The position numbers and the translations under genes were made by a program. A stretch of 64,000 bases of DNA from the NCBI GenBank assembly GCA_902786265.1, contig CADACE010000014.1:1-64000 (forward strand), written 5' to 3'. This DNA is from an uncultured Chloroflexota bacterium. Lineage in GTDB: Bacteria > Chloroflexota > Anaerolineae > Anaerolineales > Anaerolineaceae. The notes below the pieces were generated by a model. The model had not been told where the DNA came from. It did no database searches and saw only the letters and a list, made by a program, of their open reading frames with translations. Positions 1 to 8,651 of the stretch are shown here, piece after piece (the stretch's first letter is position 1; each line of letters starts with the position of its first letter).

Positions 1-28
1 AAATAATTATATCATAAAGTGTAAAAAA

Positions 29-50
29 ATGCGAGGTTTTCCTCGTATTT
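29..50. terminator. Bidirectional terminator-like hairpin
   Basis: An 8-bp stem (ATGCGAGG / CCTCGTAT, one wobble) closes on a TTTT loop. It is followed by T residues on the plus strand and by seven T on the minus strand. It probably ends a gene that reads in from outside the window. Confidence 0.5.
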
Positions 51-475
51 TCATGACTTTTTGGTTACTATTTTATTTATCTAAGTGGCAAACTTGGGTG
101 GTAAGAAATTAGAACAAACACCTGATTATGGATATATTTCAGCATTTCCACGACACAGCTGAAAAGCGATTCCCAGCGGGGGAATCCTGCAAAAGGACAA
201 TATTTTACAGAAAATATGGAAAGATGGACTCTTTTCACATCCTGACCCATCGCAGAGTTCCTGATGAAACGGACGGGACAGTCTTGTTAAAGGTGTCTGC
301 ATCAGACGTGAAGGAAGGCTTCATCGGATCGTGGCTGAAAGAAACAAAGTCAGAAAACCTGAGCTTCTGATGACGCAGACAATGACATTCGCCGGGGCAG
401 ATGATAATGCTGAACTCTGCGATACGCTGCATATACAGGTAAACATTTTTCAGATTTAGAAAGGATCGGTTTGTT
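51..475. other. Upstream region of the aroE-like gene, no gene seen
   Basis: I see no convincing coding region here. Short open frames on both strands lack ribosome sites and recognisable protein features. The last 15-20 bases contain AAAGGATCGG, a plausible ribosome site for the gene that follows. Confidence 0.4.
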
Positions 476-1336
476 ATGGAAAAAAATTACAGGGCAGAGC
501 TCACCGGTGTGTTCGGAGATCCTGTTGAGGGGAATCCGACCGGTGTAATGGAAGAAGCCGCGTATGAAGCTATGGGGCTGAATTACCGCTATATAACGAT
601 GAAGGTAACACCGGAAGGATTTCCTGACGCGATGAAAGCGATCCGGGCACTCCACATGAAAGGTGTCAACCTGACGATGCCTCATAAGATCGCTGTGATC
701 CCATATCTGGATGAACTGTCAGAGGCTGCATCGATCATCGGAGCGGTGAATGCCGTTGTTGTCCGGGAGGACGGATCCTTATTTGGCGAAAACACGGATG
801 GCAAGGGGTTTGTCGAAGCGCTTCTGCGTTACGGGAGCCATCCGGAAGGAAAAAATATCATGATTCTCGGTGCAGGCGGTGCCGCGCGTGCCATCGCTGT
901 CGAATGCGCTTTGGCAGGTGCCGCGAAAATAACCGTGGTCAATCGTACTGTGTCAAAAGCACGCGAACTCGCTGACCTGATCCTTGCAAAGACGAATGCA
1001 GAGGCCGGTTCACTTGCGTGGACACCGGGCCTGGAGATCCCTGATGGTACCGATATTCTGATCAACGCGACATGCATCGGCCTCGGTAATGACAGGGCAA
1101 ACAAGCCGGATATCCGCTATGAAACCATCACACCGAATATGACCGTCAGTGACGTTGTGTTTAATCCGTCGGATACCCTGTTTTTGCAGGAGGCTTCCCG
1201 CCGCGGCGCTCAGACTGTCAATGGTCTGGGAATGCTCGCGTGCCAGGGAGCCAGGAACTTCACGCTCTGGACAGGCGCTGAAGCGCCTCTGGATATAATG
1301 ATCAAAAAGCTCAGAGAAGAATTTGGAGAGGTATAA
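476..1336 (+). CDS. aroE: Shikimate dehydrogenase family protein (AroE-like)
   Basis: The 286-residue product has the two-domain plan of NADPH-dependent shikimate dehydrogenases, which reduce 3-dehydroshikimate to shikimate in aromatic amino acid synthesis in the cytoplasm. Visible motifs are NLTMPHK (residues 65-71, catalytic Lys71), a GENTDGKGF segment near 103-111 and a GAGGAARA dinucleotide-binding turn near 132. The N-terminal shikimate-binding motif is atypical: the usual GxPIxHSxSP is replaced by GDPVEGNPTG, so the two substrate-contacting serines are absent. I believe this form occurs in a subfamily of clostridial homologues, and its substrate could be a shikimate relative such as quinate. 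It stands alone, with no other shikimate-pathway gene nearby, and converges with the GNAT gene 33 bp downstream. Confidence 0.8.
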   Translation: MEKNYRAELTGVFGDPVEGNPTGVMEEAAYEAMGLNYRYITMKVTPEGFPDAMKAIRALHMKGVNLTMPHKIAVIPYLDELSEAASIIGAVNAVVVREDGSLFGENTDGKGFVEALLRYGSHPEGKNIMILGAGGAARAIAVECALAGAAKITVVNRTVSKARELADLILAKTNAEAGSLAWTPGLEIPDGTDILINATCIGLGNDRANKPDIRYETITPNMTVSDVVFNPSDTLFLQEASRRGAQTVNGLGMLACQGARNFTLWTGAEAPLDIMIKKLREEFGEV

Positions 1337-1369
1337 AAAAATAAATAACGTAAAAAATTTTTGGAAAAA

Positions 1370-1876
1370 TCAGGAATTGTTTCCCGGGAGCTGTGTCTTG
1401 TAGAAACGGAGCTCCGCGACGGCAGCCCAGACCTGCGGGGCATCTTCTTCATCAATCAGATAAAAATCCGTGAATCCGTTGATCTTCAGGAAGGCCTCGA
1501 ATGCCGTCCGGTATTCATCTGTAAGGCGGTAGACCGCTTTCAGGTCGATGAATTCCTCATTCGCCCCCTCGTCAAACTGAAAAAGCTTCCGGGCTACAAA
1601 TACCGCTTTGGCCAGCAGTTCGGAGGCATATCCCTGCCGGCGGTATTCCGGGAGGGTGTAGACGCTGAGGATCGCGAGCTCGCCTTCCGGTTCCATCAGC
1701 ATGATCAGCGCGGAAACCGGCGCAGCAGTCCCGTTCTCGCCGGTTTCGTTGTATTGCAGACAGATATATTCGGCAGCCGGGTCGCCCTCATAATTTTCCA
1801 GCTCTTCATAGATATAAGGCAGAATGAGTTCCCGGCAGCGCGGCAGGTTTTCTTTGGTGATCGCTTCGATTTTCAT
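1370..1876 (-). CDS. GNAT family N-acetyltransferase
   Basis: A small acyl-CoA N-acyltransferase of about 168 residues. The GNAT core is visible as a beta-4 segment (LAILSVYTL) followed by the acetyl-CoA loop motif RRQGYA. The substrate cannot be predicted. I start it at the internal methionine (MKIEAITKEN), preceded by GGAACAGAGA. A frame 25 codons longer begins 9 bp after the stop of the upstream gene but has no ribosome site and adds an untypical N-terminus. It lies just downstream of the 1035-residue protein gene on the same strand and could be co-transcribed with it. Confidence 0.7.
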   Translation of the reverse strand: MKIEAITKENLPRCRELILPYIYEELENYEGDPAAEYICLQYNETGENGTAAPVSALIMLMEPEGELAILSVYTLPEYRRQGYASELLAKAVFVARKLFQFDEGANEEFIDLKAVYRLTDEYRTAFEAFLKINGFTDFYLIDEEDAPQVWAAVAELRFYKTQLPGNNS

Positions 1877-1959
1877 TGTTTCTCTGTTCCCGGTCTTCTC
1901 CGTTCCGCAAGCTTCGGAAGGCAGAAAAGTAAAAAAGGTTTTTGTTTCCATTCACGGCT

Positions 1960-4900
1960 TCATGCAGGGATCAAATTGTCTTCCTGCATGACTTCCTGGA
2001 TCAGGTTGTCAAGAATAGCTCCGGTCTTTGATGTTTTATCGCCCACAAGTGTACGCCATCCAATCGAGATGTTGTTTTTGGCCTTATCAATTTTGAAGTC
2101 GTTATTTTTGTTATTGGAAAAAACAGTCTCCAGCCAGCGATTTGATACCACAGTGGACAGTTTAGAGAGTACAATTGCTTCATCTGCATCCTCTTCCGAC
2201 CGCTTTATTGCCCGGATGACGGTTTTCATATCCTCTTTTTTTCTGGAGATGCATTCATGAAGATCATTGTCCAGCCAATTCCGGACAACATCCCGGTCCT
2301 TAGCGTCTGCAACTGAGGTGATGTGATTTTTAAACCGCTGCTTTATGCCGCCGAAGATCTTTTCAAAGATCAGGGCCTGGTAGATCTCACCCGCTAAATG
2401 AATGTTGATATTTCCATGGACATCGGCATTCTGCTGCTTTTTTGCGAGCGAGAAGGCATAATCCGCATCCTGCTGGGAATATGAATTCTTTTCAAGCATA
2501 TACCGATGCGACTTATCAAAATCACCGGCAAGGTCATCAATACGCTTCCTTTTTTCATATTCTTTTTGTTCCGCCTTTGTCCGGTTCCGTTTTTCCGCCA
2601 GCTTCGTATACCTGTGGTAATTCTCCATTGCAGCTTCAGGGGTTTTATAGATCTGGATATATGATTCATAATGCGAAGGTGTTATAAAGAGGTTCTCGCT
2701 CTTCCTGGGACCGCCTTCGGGCGGCTGCACACGTATATCCGCAATTGTTCTTTTATCCATCTCGGAACGGATATCTCCCAGCTCTCCGCGGTTTCCTTCT
2801 CCCAGTTTTGAGCCGCCGTAAACCAAATCGATGTAATCCATGGCCTGCTGCATGACAGAGAGCAGTTTCATGAACGGACCATGCAGCCGTTTGTCGTTTT
2901 TAAAATATGTGAAAAGGAGCTTATTCACCTGAGCGACATATTCCTCAAGGGCAGCCCGGCTTTTCCTCAGATCCTTCGGATCGATAAAATAATTCACGTT
3001 CAGCACAGGATTTTCTATGTCTTCCGATTTTTCGACCCCTGCCGAAATCAGATCTTCCAGCGGCGTTTGGATAAAATCAAGATCCGCAATGATTTGGACC
3101 ATTTCCCCCGGTATTCCCGGCACGGCAAGAAGCTCCTCCTCATTATTCTTTCCCGCCAATCTCAGGATCGCTGTTTTGACCTTCCTTTTCTCCTCCAGGA
3201 TCGCAAGTCTGTAATTGTAGAAGGATCTGTTCAGTTTACTTTTATCCTGCGGATCTTTCAGCTTCTCTGAGGTATAGCCGCTGGAGGAAAGGATCCCGGA
3301 ATCGGGCCCTTCCATACGGCGCATATTTTCCGCGGCACCGTTGGGAAGATCTACCTCATTATCCCAGCTGGCATCGGGATCCATGGATTCTTTAAAAATT
3401 TTATAATCCTCTTTGGTTGCGCGCTTATTTCCCAGCCCCGCATAACTTAAATCGTCCTGCCCGGCCAGTTTTGCAAAGGATGATTCCATGCCAAGCTTCG
3501 CGTTGGTTTCGGATGCCACGCCGGCGAATCCCAGAAAATTGGCAGCTGAGTTGAGGTCAGGGACTTTTGTCTGGAAGATCTGATCTCCCACAGGCAGATG
3601 GGCGACATCTCTGACCAGGTGCTTCACAAAGGTGGTGCAGTTCCTCGTCAAAAGGTTATAGCCGCCGTCAGCCCATGTCTCGGAAGCCTTCAGAATGTCG
3701 TTGACCTGTTTTGATGTGGCAGGAAAGGTTCTGGTAACATCAAATTCCCGATTTTTTTCATCCCATAATTGTCCAAAGGTTTTGGCCCCTTTTGTTGCAT
3801 TGAGGATGCCCGCGGATGCAGTCTCGTCTGCGATGCCAAAACCGTATTTGAGGCCATAGCGTTCATAACGGTTGGAGACGCGGCTGTAGCGGCTGTATTC
3901 GATACCGATACCGGTATGACCGGAGCCGCTCATCGATATATCTTTGTCTTTGCCCGCTTCCGGCTGGTTGACATTCACCGAAATTTTCGGCGGCAGGGGC
4001 TTGCCGTTTTCATCTGCTGCTTTTCCTGCTGTCAGAAATGACCAGACCGTCGGCACCCGGCGGAAATCGGCAATAATATTATCCTCCCGGCCGGGCTCTT
4101 TCTGGTATCGTTCCTCACCCCAGCCCGGGATCACATCATGGGTCTTTTTTTCCTGCGTGAGCAGAGGGTTTTCCGTGGATTTACTGAAGGCACGCTTCTT
4201 TTTTTTACTGCTGAACCAGGGCAGAATGAACAGATTGGCCAGCCAGTTGATGGCTTTCCCGATGGTCTTTCCGGCATACCAGGCAGTCCCGGTCAGAACG
4301 CGGCTCCACCAGCCTGTTTTCTGCCTTGCCGGGAGCTTCTGTACGGCAACGTTCAGTCCTTTGATCCGCTCCATCGGAGCGGCGGCTTTTTTCAGGTCTT
4401 TTTTCTTCTTTTTGAGATTTCTTGTCTTCGGCCTGTGTACGATCATGGAGGTGTTGAGCGGATCATCATAGTCATCTTCCTGCTGATCAGGTTCCGGATC
4501 TTTATAAAAATCCTCGATTTCCGCCATCTGGTCCGGGAAGATATCCTCAACGGCTTTCTGCAGGACTTTGGCTGGTTCTTTCGCAGCCTCGGAAGCCTTT
4601 AGCTCCTTTCCAGGATCTTTTTTCTCTTCTTTATCTTTTGGGGCGATCTTATTATTTATGTTATTTTCGGGAATGTTTTTGACATCTTCGGAGAGATTTC
4701 CGCTCAGGTTCGGCTTTTCTTCTCCAATCCCGCTGTTGTCAACCTTTATGATATTGTTGATGATATTATTGACGTTCTCTTTGGGAGCGTCTTTGACATC
4801 TTTAGGTTTATCGCCGTCTTTGTCCGGATTCTCTTTATTATTCCCGCCGTCATCGGCCAGGTCCAGGCCTTCTTCAATGAGCCCGGCGAGAAAATCGTTG

Positions 4901-5067
4901 CCTGTATCCTCGTTTGCCTGTCTGAGCATCTGCGTATAGAAATTCGCATTCGCGCTCTCATTCCCCGCGGGCTGGAGCTGCGGCTGCTGTGGTTCCTGCA
5001 GATTTCCTTCCGGGGCGTTTTGTCCGGCCGGATGCTCGTTTTGTTTTTGCTTATTATTTCCGTACAT
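1960..5067 (-). CDS. Large modular protein with permuted papain-like domain
   Basis: I do not recognise this 1035-residue protein as a whole. The N-terminal ~200 residues are low complexity (Gln, Asn, Pro, Glu, Lys), with no signal peptide. Residues ~235-290 are basic, with a short hydrophobic patch (around WLANLFILPWF). A middle domain carries GSGHTGIGIEYSRYSR (His384) and LLTRNCTTFVKH (Cys477). This His-before-Cys order is typical of circularly permuted papain folds (LRAT, PPPDE, DUF4105-like peptidases or acyltransferases). The C-terminal ~500 residues are helical and charged, with no motif I know. The size, disordered N-terminus and enzymatic core resemble polymorphic toxins or injected effectors. 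A second protein of this style, with a DUF4157-like motif, lies at 32 kb. Function is inferred, not shown. Confidence 0.6.
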   Translation of the reverse strand: MYGNNKQKQNEHPAGQNAPEGNLQEPQQPQLQPAGNESANANFYTQMLRQANEDTGNDFLAGLIEEGLDLADDGGNNKENPDKDGDKPKDVKDAPKENVNNIINNIIKVDNSGIGEEKPNLSGNLSEDVKNIPENNINNKIAPKDKEEKKDPGKELKASEAAKEPAKVLQKAVEDIFPDQMAEIEDFYKDPEPDQQEDDYDDPLNTSMIVHRPKTRNLKKKKKDLKKAAAPMERIKGLNVAVQKLPARQKTGWWSRVLTGTAWYAGKTIGKAINWLANLFILPWFSSKKKKRAFSKSTENPLLTQEKKTHDVIPGWGEERYQKEPGREDNIIADFRRVPTVWSFLTAGKAADENGKPLPPKISVNVNQPEAGKDKDISMSGSGHTGIGIEYSRYSRVSNRYERYGLKYGFGIADETASAGILNATKGAKTFGQLWDEKNREFDVTRTFPATSKQVNDILKASETWADGGYNLLTRNCTTFVKHLVRDVAHLPVGDQIFQTKVPDLNSAANFLGFAGVASETNAKLGMESSFAKLAGQDDLSYAGLGNKRATKEDYKIFKESMDPDASWDNEVDLPNGAAENMRRMEGPDSGILSSSGYTSEKLKDPQDKSKLNRSFYNYRLAILEEKRKVKTAILRLAGKNNEEELLAVPGIPGEMVQIIADLDFIQTPLEDLISAGVEKSEDIENPVLNVNYFIDPKDLRKSRAALEEYVAQVNKLLFTYFKNDKRLHGPFMKLLSVMQQAMDYIDLVYGGSKLGEGNRGELGDIRSEMDKRTIADIRVQPPEGGPRKSENLFITPSHYESYIQIYKTPEAAMENYHRYTKLAEKRNRTKAEQKEYEKRKRIDDLAGDFDKSHRYMLEKNSYSQQDADYAFSLAKKQQNADVHGNINIHLAGEIYQALIFEKIFGGIKQRFKNHITSVADAKDRDVVRNWLDNDLHECISRKKEDMKTVIRAIKRSEEDADEAIVLSKLSTVVSNRWLETVFSNNKNNDFKIDKAKNNISIGWRTLVGDKTSKTGAILDNLIQEVMQEDNLIPA

Positions 5068-5279
5068 TGTTTTGCATACTAATAAACAGGCTTATCAGGA
5101 CTGCGGGAAGAGGCTGCTGCGTTTCGCCGAGATTATTCCCCGCAGGTCAGTCTTCCGACTGTCAGAGGAATTCCGGATTCCTTTAACCGTAAAATTATAA
5201 TCGATAAAAAAACAAAGTAAATCCTTTTTTACAATCCCCGAATAAGTATTTTCTTGCGCCGCGCAGGCGTTTTCAGTAA

Positions 5280-6080
5280 TCAGGCGGTGTTTGATGAAGT
5301 CAGCCTGAGCAGCGCTTTCATGGCTCCGTTATGGTCGTTATCCTCTTCTGTGACGTGCCTTGCTTTCTGCCGGATATCCGCGGGCGCATTTTTCATCGCA
5401 TAGGAGTGTTCTGTCAGTTCAAACATGGGAATATCGTTCGAGCTGTCGCCAAAAACGGTAGTTTCATCATTGCCGATCTTCAGGTATTTCTGAAAGAACC
5501 GGACCGCGGCGGCTTTATTGGAATCCTTTTCGGTGATCCCGATCCATCCGTAGCCTGATTCGGTCATATCACAGCTGCCGCGTAATTCCGCGAAAACGGT
5601 TGAAATCATGTGCTTTGCCGCTTCAACACCGTCCCTGCAAAGCACATGGATCTTACAGATTTCTGCGTTCGCGGTCAGGTCCTTCGGTGCTTCCGGCATA
5701 AACCGGCCCTTTCCCCATTCGACAAAGCGGCGGTAATGCTCAGCAGAAACATATATATCGTTCAGCCCGCTGCAGAGTACGGCGGTGTCATCACGTTCCG
5801 CAGTGATCGCGTACACCCGGGCGATCAGTTCGGAAGAAAGATACCGCGCGTGCAGCAGTTGTTTCCCGCGGAAAAAGATGTTCCCGTCTTCCCCGCTCAT
5901 CAGCAGGTCCACATCACGGTCAAACATATCAAACAGAAACTGCGCGGGTCTGGCGCTGGCGATCGCGACGCTGACATTGCGGCTGTGAAGCAATTCTACA
6001 TCCTGATAAAATGTATCCGGAAGCTTATCTTCAGAAGTCAAAAGAGTCCCGTCCAGGTCAAAAACACCGAGCTTAACCAT
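5280..6080 (-). CDS. HAD-superfamily (Cof/type IIB) hydrolase
   Basis: The 266-residue product has the haloacid dehalogenase signature of sugar-phosphate phosphatases: motif I FDLDGTLL at residues 7-14 with the nucleophile Asp, a SAR-type motif II (IASARP), and motif IV GDSSNDIPMFE near residue 215. A large cap lies between motifs II and III, as in the Cof/IIB branch, which dephosphorylates small metabolites in the cytosol. The start is well supported by GGAGGAG eight bases upstream, inside the end of the preceding acyltransferase-like gene. The 8-bp overlap suggests translational coupling of the two. Confidence 0.85.
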   Translation of the reverse strand: MVKLGVFDLDGTLLTSEDKLPDTFYQDVELLHSRNVSVAIASARPAQFLFDMFDRDVDLLMSGEDGNIFFRGKQLLHARYLSSELIARVYAITAERDDTAVLCSGLNDIYVSAEHYRRFVEWGKGRFMPEAPKDLTANAEICKIHVLCRDGVEAAKHMISTVFAELRGSCDMTESGYGWIGITEKDSNKAAAVRFFQKYLKIGNDETTVFGDSSNDIPMFELTEHSYAMKNAPADIRQKARHVTEEDNDHNGAMKALLRLTSSNTA

Positions 6081-7380
6081 GATATAACTCCTCCAGCGGG
6101 AAGGAATCGAATTGTTTCATAAACGGAGGCAGCATTCTTCCGGTGATGCCGATCGATTCAGCAATCTCCAGAATTGCCGGAGCGATACTGGTTTCACAGC
6201 CTGCCTCCTGGACCCTGATGTGAAGCAGACCTTTCCACTCGCAGGCTCCTGCTGCGATGGGAACTCTCGTAACAGTGGATACCACATCAACGTTTTCTAT
6301 ATATTTGTCGATTGCGGGTTCAATTTCAAAATGGCCCAGATAGGAAAGGAAATAAGTCGATTTGCGGGCGGATATACGTCTTTCTGCATCCCGGCTTTCT
6401 TGATTCCAGATATACTGCCGGGCATTTTCCAGCATCCGGTCCGTCTGTTCCTTCCGGACAGCGATGGACCTGGCGATAGTCCCTTTCTCCAGTTCAATAT
6501 CCATACGTGCGCGCTGGACTGTCAGCTGCGTGTTCAGACTCATATGACGTTCCCGGGGATGCAAAACGGTCGGGAAGGTCTGGGAAAAGCACTTCGGTGT
6601 CCGTGAATTGAACATGCTCCGGCAATTAAAGGAGCCCGCGCCTGTAAGCAGTTTGTCTTCCCCTCCATAGGTTTTAGCCACAGCCTTGCCCATCAGCAAT
6701 GTCATGAGAGGGAAGACGGATGATCCTGCCCGGTTTGAAATTTTCAAAAAGTCGGAAATCGAAAAGACCAGCTCATGAACTTTGATGGACTCGCCTCTTC
6801 TGTACAGCATGTGGTTCGGTATTTCCAGCTCGTTCTGCCATTTTTTCCCCATGCTGAACCCGGGGGAAGCGTAACTCCCGTACAGGGTGTAGGGATCCCG
6901 CGGATCATCCGGATCCACGGCAAGGAGTTTCCTGATCTGCGCCGGATCGCTGTGCGCGGCGTCAAAATAGAAGCAGAGAATGCATTTGAAAAACTCATTG
7001 GCTCCGAAAAAATCTGTCAGGATATGGCACATGGAAAGCAGGATCCTGTTTTCCGTGTAATATACGCGGAACAGATATCCGCTGCTTTCATTGCCGTAGG
7101 CATGCGGCAGACCGTCGTAAGGGCAGACGTCAGCTTCGCAGGGATTGAACCGCCAGACCGGTTTCCCGCTCTTATCGTCAAGTCCCAGATACACCCGAAA
7201 TGGACGGAAAATATTCAGCGCCTGATTTACTGCTTCCCGGAGCTTTTCGCTGTCAATTTCCTCCCTTGTGCTGAATTCGATCAGGAACGCGGGAGACTGC
7301 TCTTTTATGCCGGTGATGAGCTGTACCACAGCGCCGGCATCGATCGGATAGCTTTCAGCATAACATCCTCTCTTTTCCAT
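6073..7380 (-). CDS. Condensation/alcohol acetyltransferase-like protein
   Basis: The 435-residue product resembles the CoA-dependent acyltransferase superfamily that includes alcohol acetyltransferases and peptide-synthetase condensation domains. The active-site HHxxxDG motif appears in the weaker form CHILTDFFG near residues 118-126, preceded by a typical strand (RILLSM). The lack of a second His is seen in some members, so catalysis is likely but not certain. The chosen start has AAAGGGA ten bases upstream; a start nine codons earlier lacks one. It overlaps the HAD hydrolase gene, so the two may act on one metabolite, perhaps a cell-surface lipid or sugar. That is inference. Confidence 0.65.
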   Translation of the reverse strand: MEKRGCYAESYPIDAGAVVQLITGIKEQSPAFLIEFSTREEIDSEKLREAVNQALNIFRPFRVYLGLDDKSGKPVWRFNPCEADVCPYDGLPHAYGNESSGYLFRVYYTENRILLSMCHILTDFFGANEFFKCILCFYFDAAHSDPAQIRKLLAVDPDDPRDPYTLYGSYASPGFSMGKKWQNELEIPNHMLYRRGESIKVHELVFSISDFLKISNRAGSSVFPLMTLLMGKAVAKTYGGEDKLLTGAGSFNCRSMFNSRTPKCFSQTFPTVLHPRERHMSLNTQLTVQRARMDIELEKGTIARSIAVRKEQTDRMLENARQYIWNQESRDAERRISARKSTYFLSYLGHFEIEPAIDKYIENVDVVSTVTRVPIAAGACEWKGLLHIRVQEAGCETSIAPAILEIAESIGITGRMLPPFMKQFDSFPLEELYHG

Positions 7381-7545
7381 CTTGTGAGTTCCCTTTCTGC
7401 TCTGCATGGGCCCTGCATGTACCTGCCTGATCGAAAATATACAGTTATTGTAACCTGATTTTCGCGGAATCTCAGAATTGATCGGGTGCCGGGAAAAGGC
7501 AGAGACCGGAGAAAACCGGGATGACCTGCTTTGCAGAGAGGATCT

Positions 7546-8097
7546 CTATTGCAGCATATCCTTTGCCGGAAGAACGTACTGCAGTTTGTCTTTTGCCGGT
7601 AGGGCATATCGCTGTTTACCGGGTCTTCGTATAATTTCCGTGGAATAGAGCTTCACTTCTTTGAGGGATGCCATGACGGGGACGGCGAGGATCATCCCCC
7701 AGAAACCGAAGAGAGCGGAAAACAAAAGCATCCCGAAAGTGACGAGCAGCGGATGCAGATCCAGCTTTTTTCCGAGGATGAGCGGACTGACAAGACATTC
7801 TTCCAGGCACTGGATCAGAATGCTGCAGCCGACGATGATCAGGGCGTACTGCCAGTTGGCGATATTCAGATTGGACGAGCCAAAGATCAATGCCAGCAGC
7901 GCGGTGATACCCCAGGAGATAAATGAGCCAAAGCTCGGGACCACTTCACAGACTCCGGCGGCCAGTGCGTTCAGAAAAGCAAAATGCAGGCCGGTCAGTC
8001 CGCCTGCGATCCAGTTCATCAGAAAAACAAACATCGTGACCAGAAACTGGCTGGTGATATAGTTTTTCCAGACGTTAAAAATTCGTTTCACTAACAT
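7546..8097 (-). CDS. AI-2E family transporter, C-terminal half only
   Basis: The 183 residues match the C-terminal half of AI-2E-family permeases. They begin at the segment equivalent to YIxGQLLV (YITSQFLV here) and include the conserved GVCEVVPSFGSFISW region and LDLHPLLVTFGMLLF. About five membrane helices are present. Family members usually have about 350 residues, so the N-terminal half is missing and no upstream frame restores it. The ribosome site is weak. After residue 160 there is a short tandem repeat, ALPAKDKLQY then VLPAKDMLQ, not typical of the family. It may be a decayed gene or an independently expressed half-permease. Confidence 0.6.
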   Translation of the reverse strand: MLVKRIFNVWKNYITSQFLVTMFVFLMNWIAGGLTGLHFAFLNALAAGVCEVVPSFGSFISWGITALLALIFGSSNLNIANWQYALIIVGCSILIQCLEECLVSPLILGKKLDLHPLLVTFGMLLFSALFGFWGMILAVPVMASLKEVKLYSTEIIRRPGKQRYALPAKDKLQYVLPAKDMLQ

Positions 8098-8180
8098 AGC
8101 GTTTATTATTTACCCCATGATCCTGATCGAAAACCGCCCGTTTCCTTCAAATGTTCCGTGATCCGTGAGCCATCAGCGGA

Positions 8181-8375
8181 TCATTCCAGCGGATCCGAGG
8201 CTTTCGCAGGTAATTCAATCGTGTCGCCTGAGCCTTTGAGCATTTTCAAAACGTTTGCCGCTCCGATCAGGCCCATAATGATATCATCTATGGCAAAAGG
8301 TAAAGCATCGGGGCTGATGACATACATGCCGCAGACAAGAGCAATGATTGCAAGAGCTGTTCTGTTTCTTCCCAT
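8181..8375 (-). CDS. Small membrane protein (DUF1232/YkvA-like)
   Basis: A 64-residue protein starting MGRNRTALAI, with a perfect GGAGG six bases upstream, which decides the start. Two hydrophobic stretches flank YVISPDALPFAIDD, reminiscent of the P-(I/D)-D-L-P loop of DUF1232 (YkvA-like) proteins. The C-terminus is polar. Function is unknown. It is followed by the half-length AI-2E gene on the same strand. Confidence 0.55.
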   Translation of the reverse strand: MGRNRTALAIIALVCGMYVISPDALPFAIDDIIMGLIGAANVLKMLKGSGDTIELPAKASDPLE

Positions 8376-8594
8376 ATCGTCCTCCATTCTCAGTGATCCG
8401 GGAATACGGCAGGAATCAATACCTCCGTTTTTATTGATTATACACAGGCAGGTTAAGGAAATTATTAGAAGAAAATTAGACTTTTGTTAATCCGGAACCG
8501 GTCTGATTTCTCAGGGTGACATGATCCTTTCATATACGAGGGCCCGGATCGATAAGACAGCCTGAAGAAACAGTGCGTACCGGTGCGGCCGGGT

Positions 8595-8602
8595 GGTATA
8601 AT
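8595..8602 (+). promoter_or_regulatory. Extended -10 promoter
   Basis: TGGTATAAT is an extended -10 element, about 50 bp before the GTG start of the secreted-protein gene. I see no good -35 box at the proper spacing. Confidence 0.4.
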
Positions 8603-8651
8603 TTCATGCAATACAGCAGCACATGGAAAGAACAGAAAGGCGGGAGTCACT

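Noticed and set aside
128..370. An 80-codon frame upstream of the aroE-like gene
   Set aside because: There is no ribosome site, no recognisable domain, and an open minus-strand frame overlaps it.
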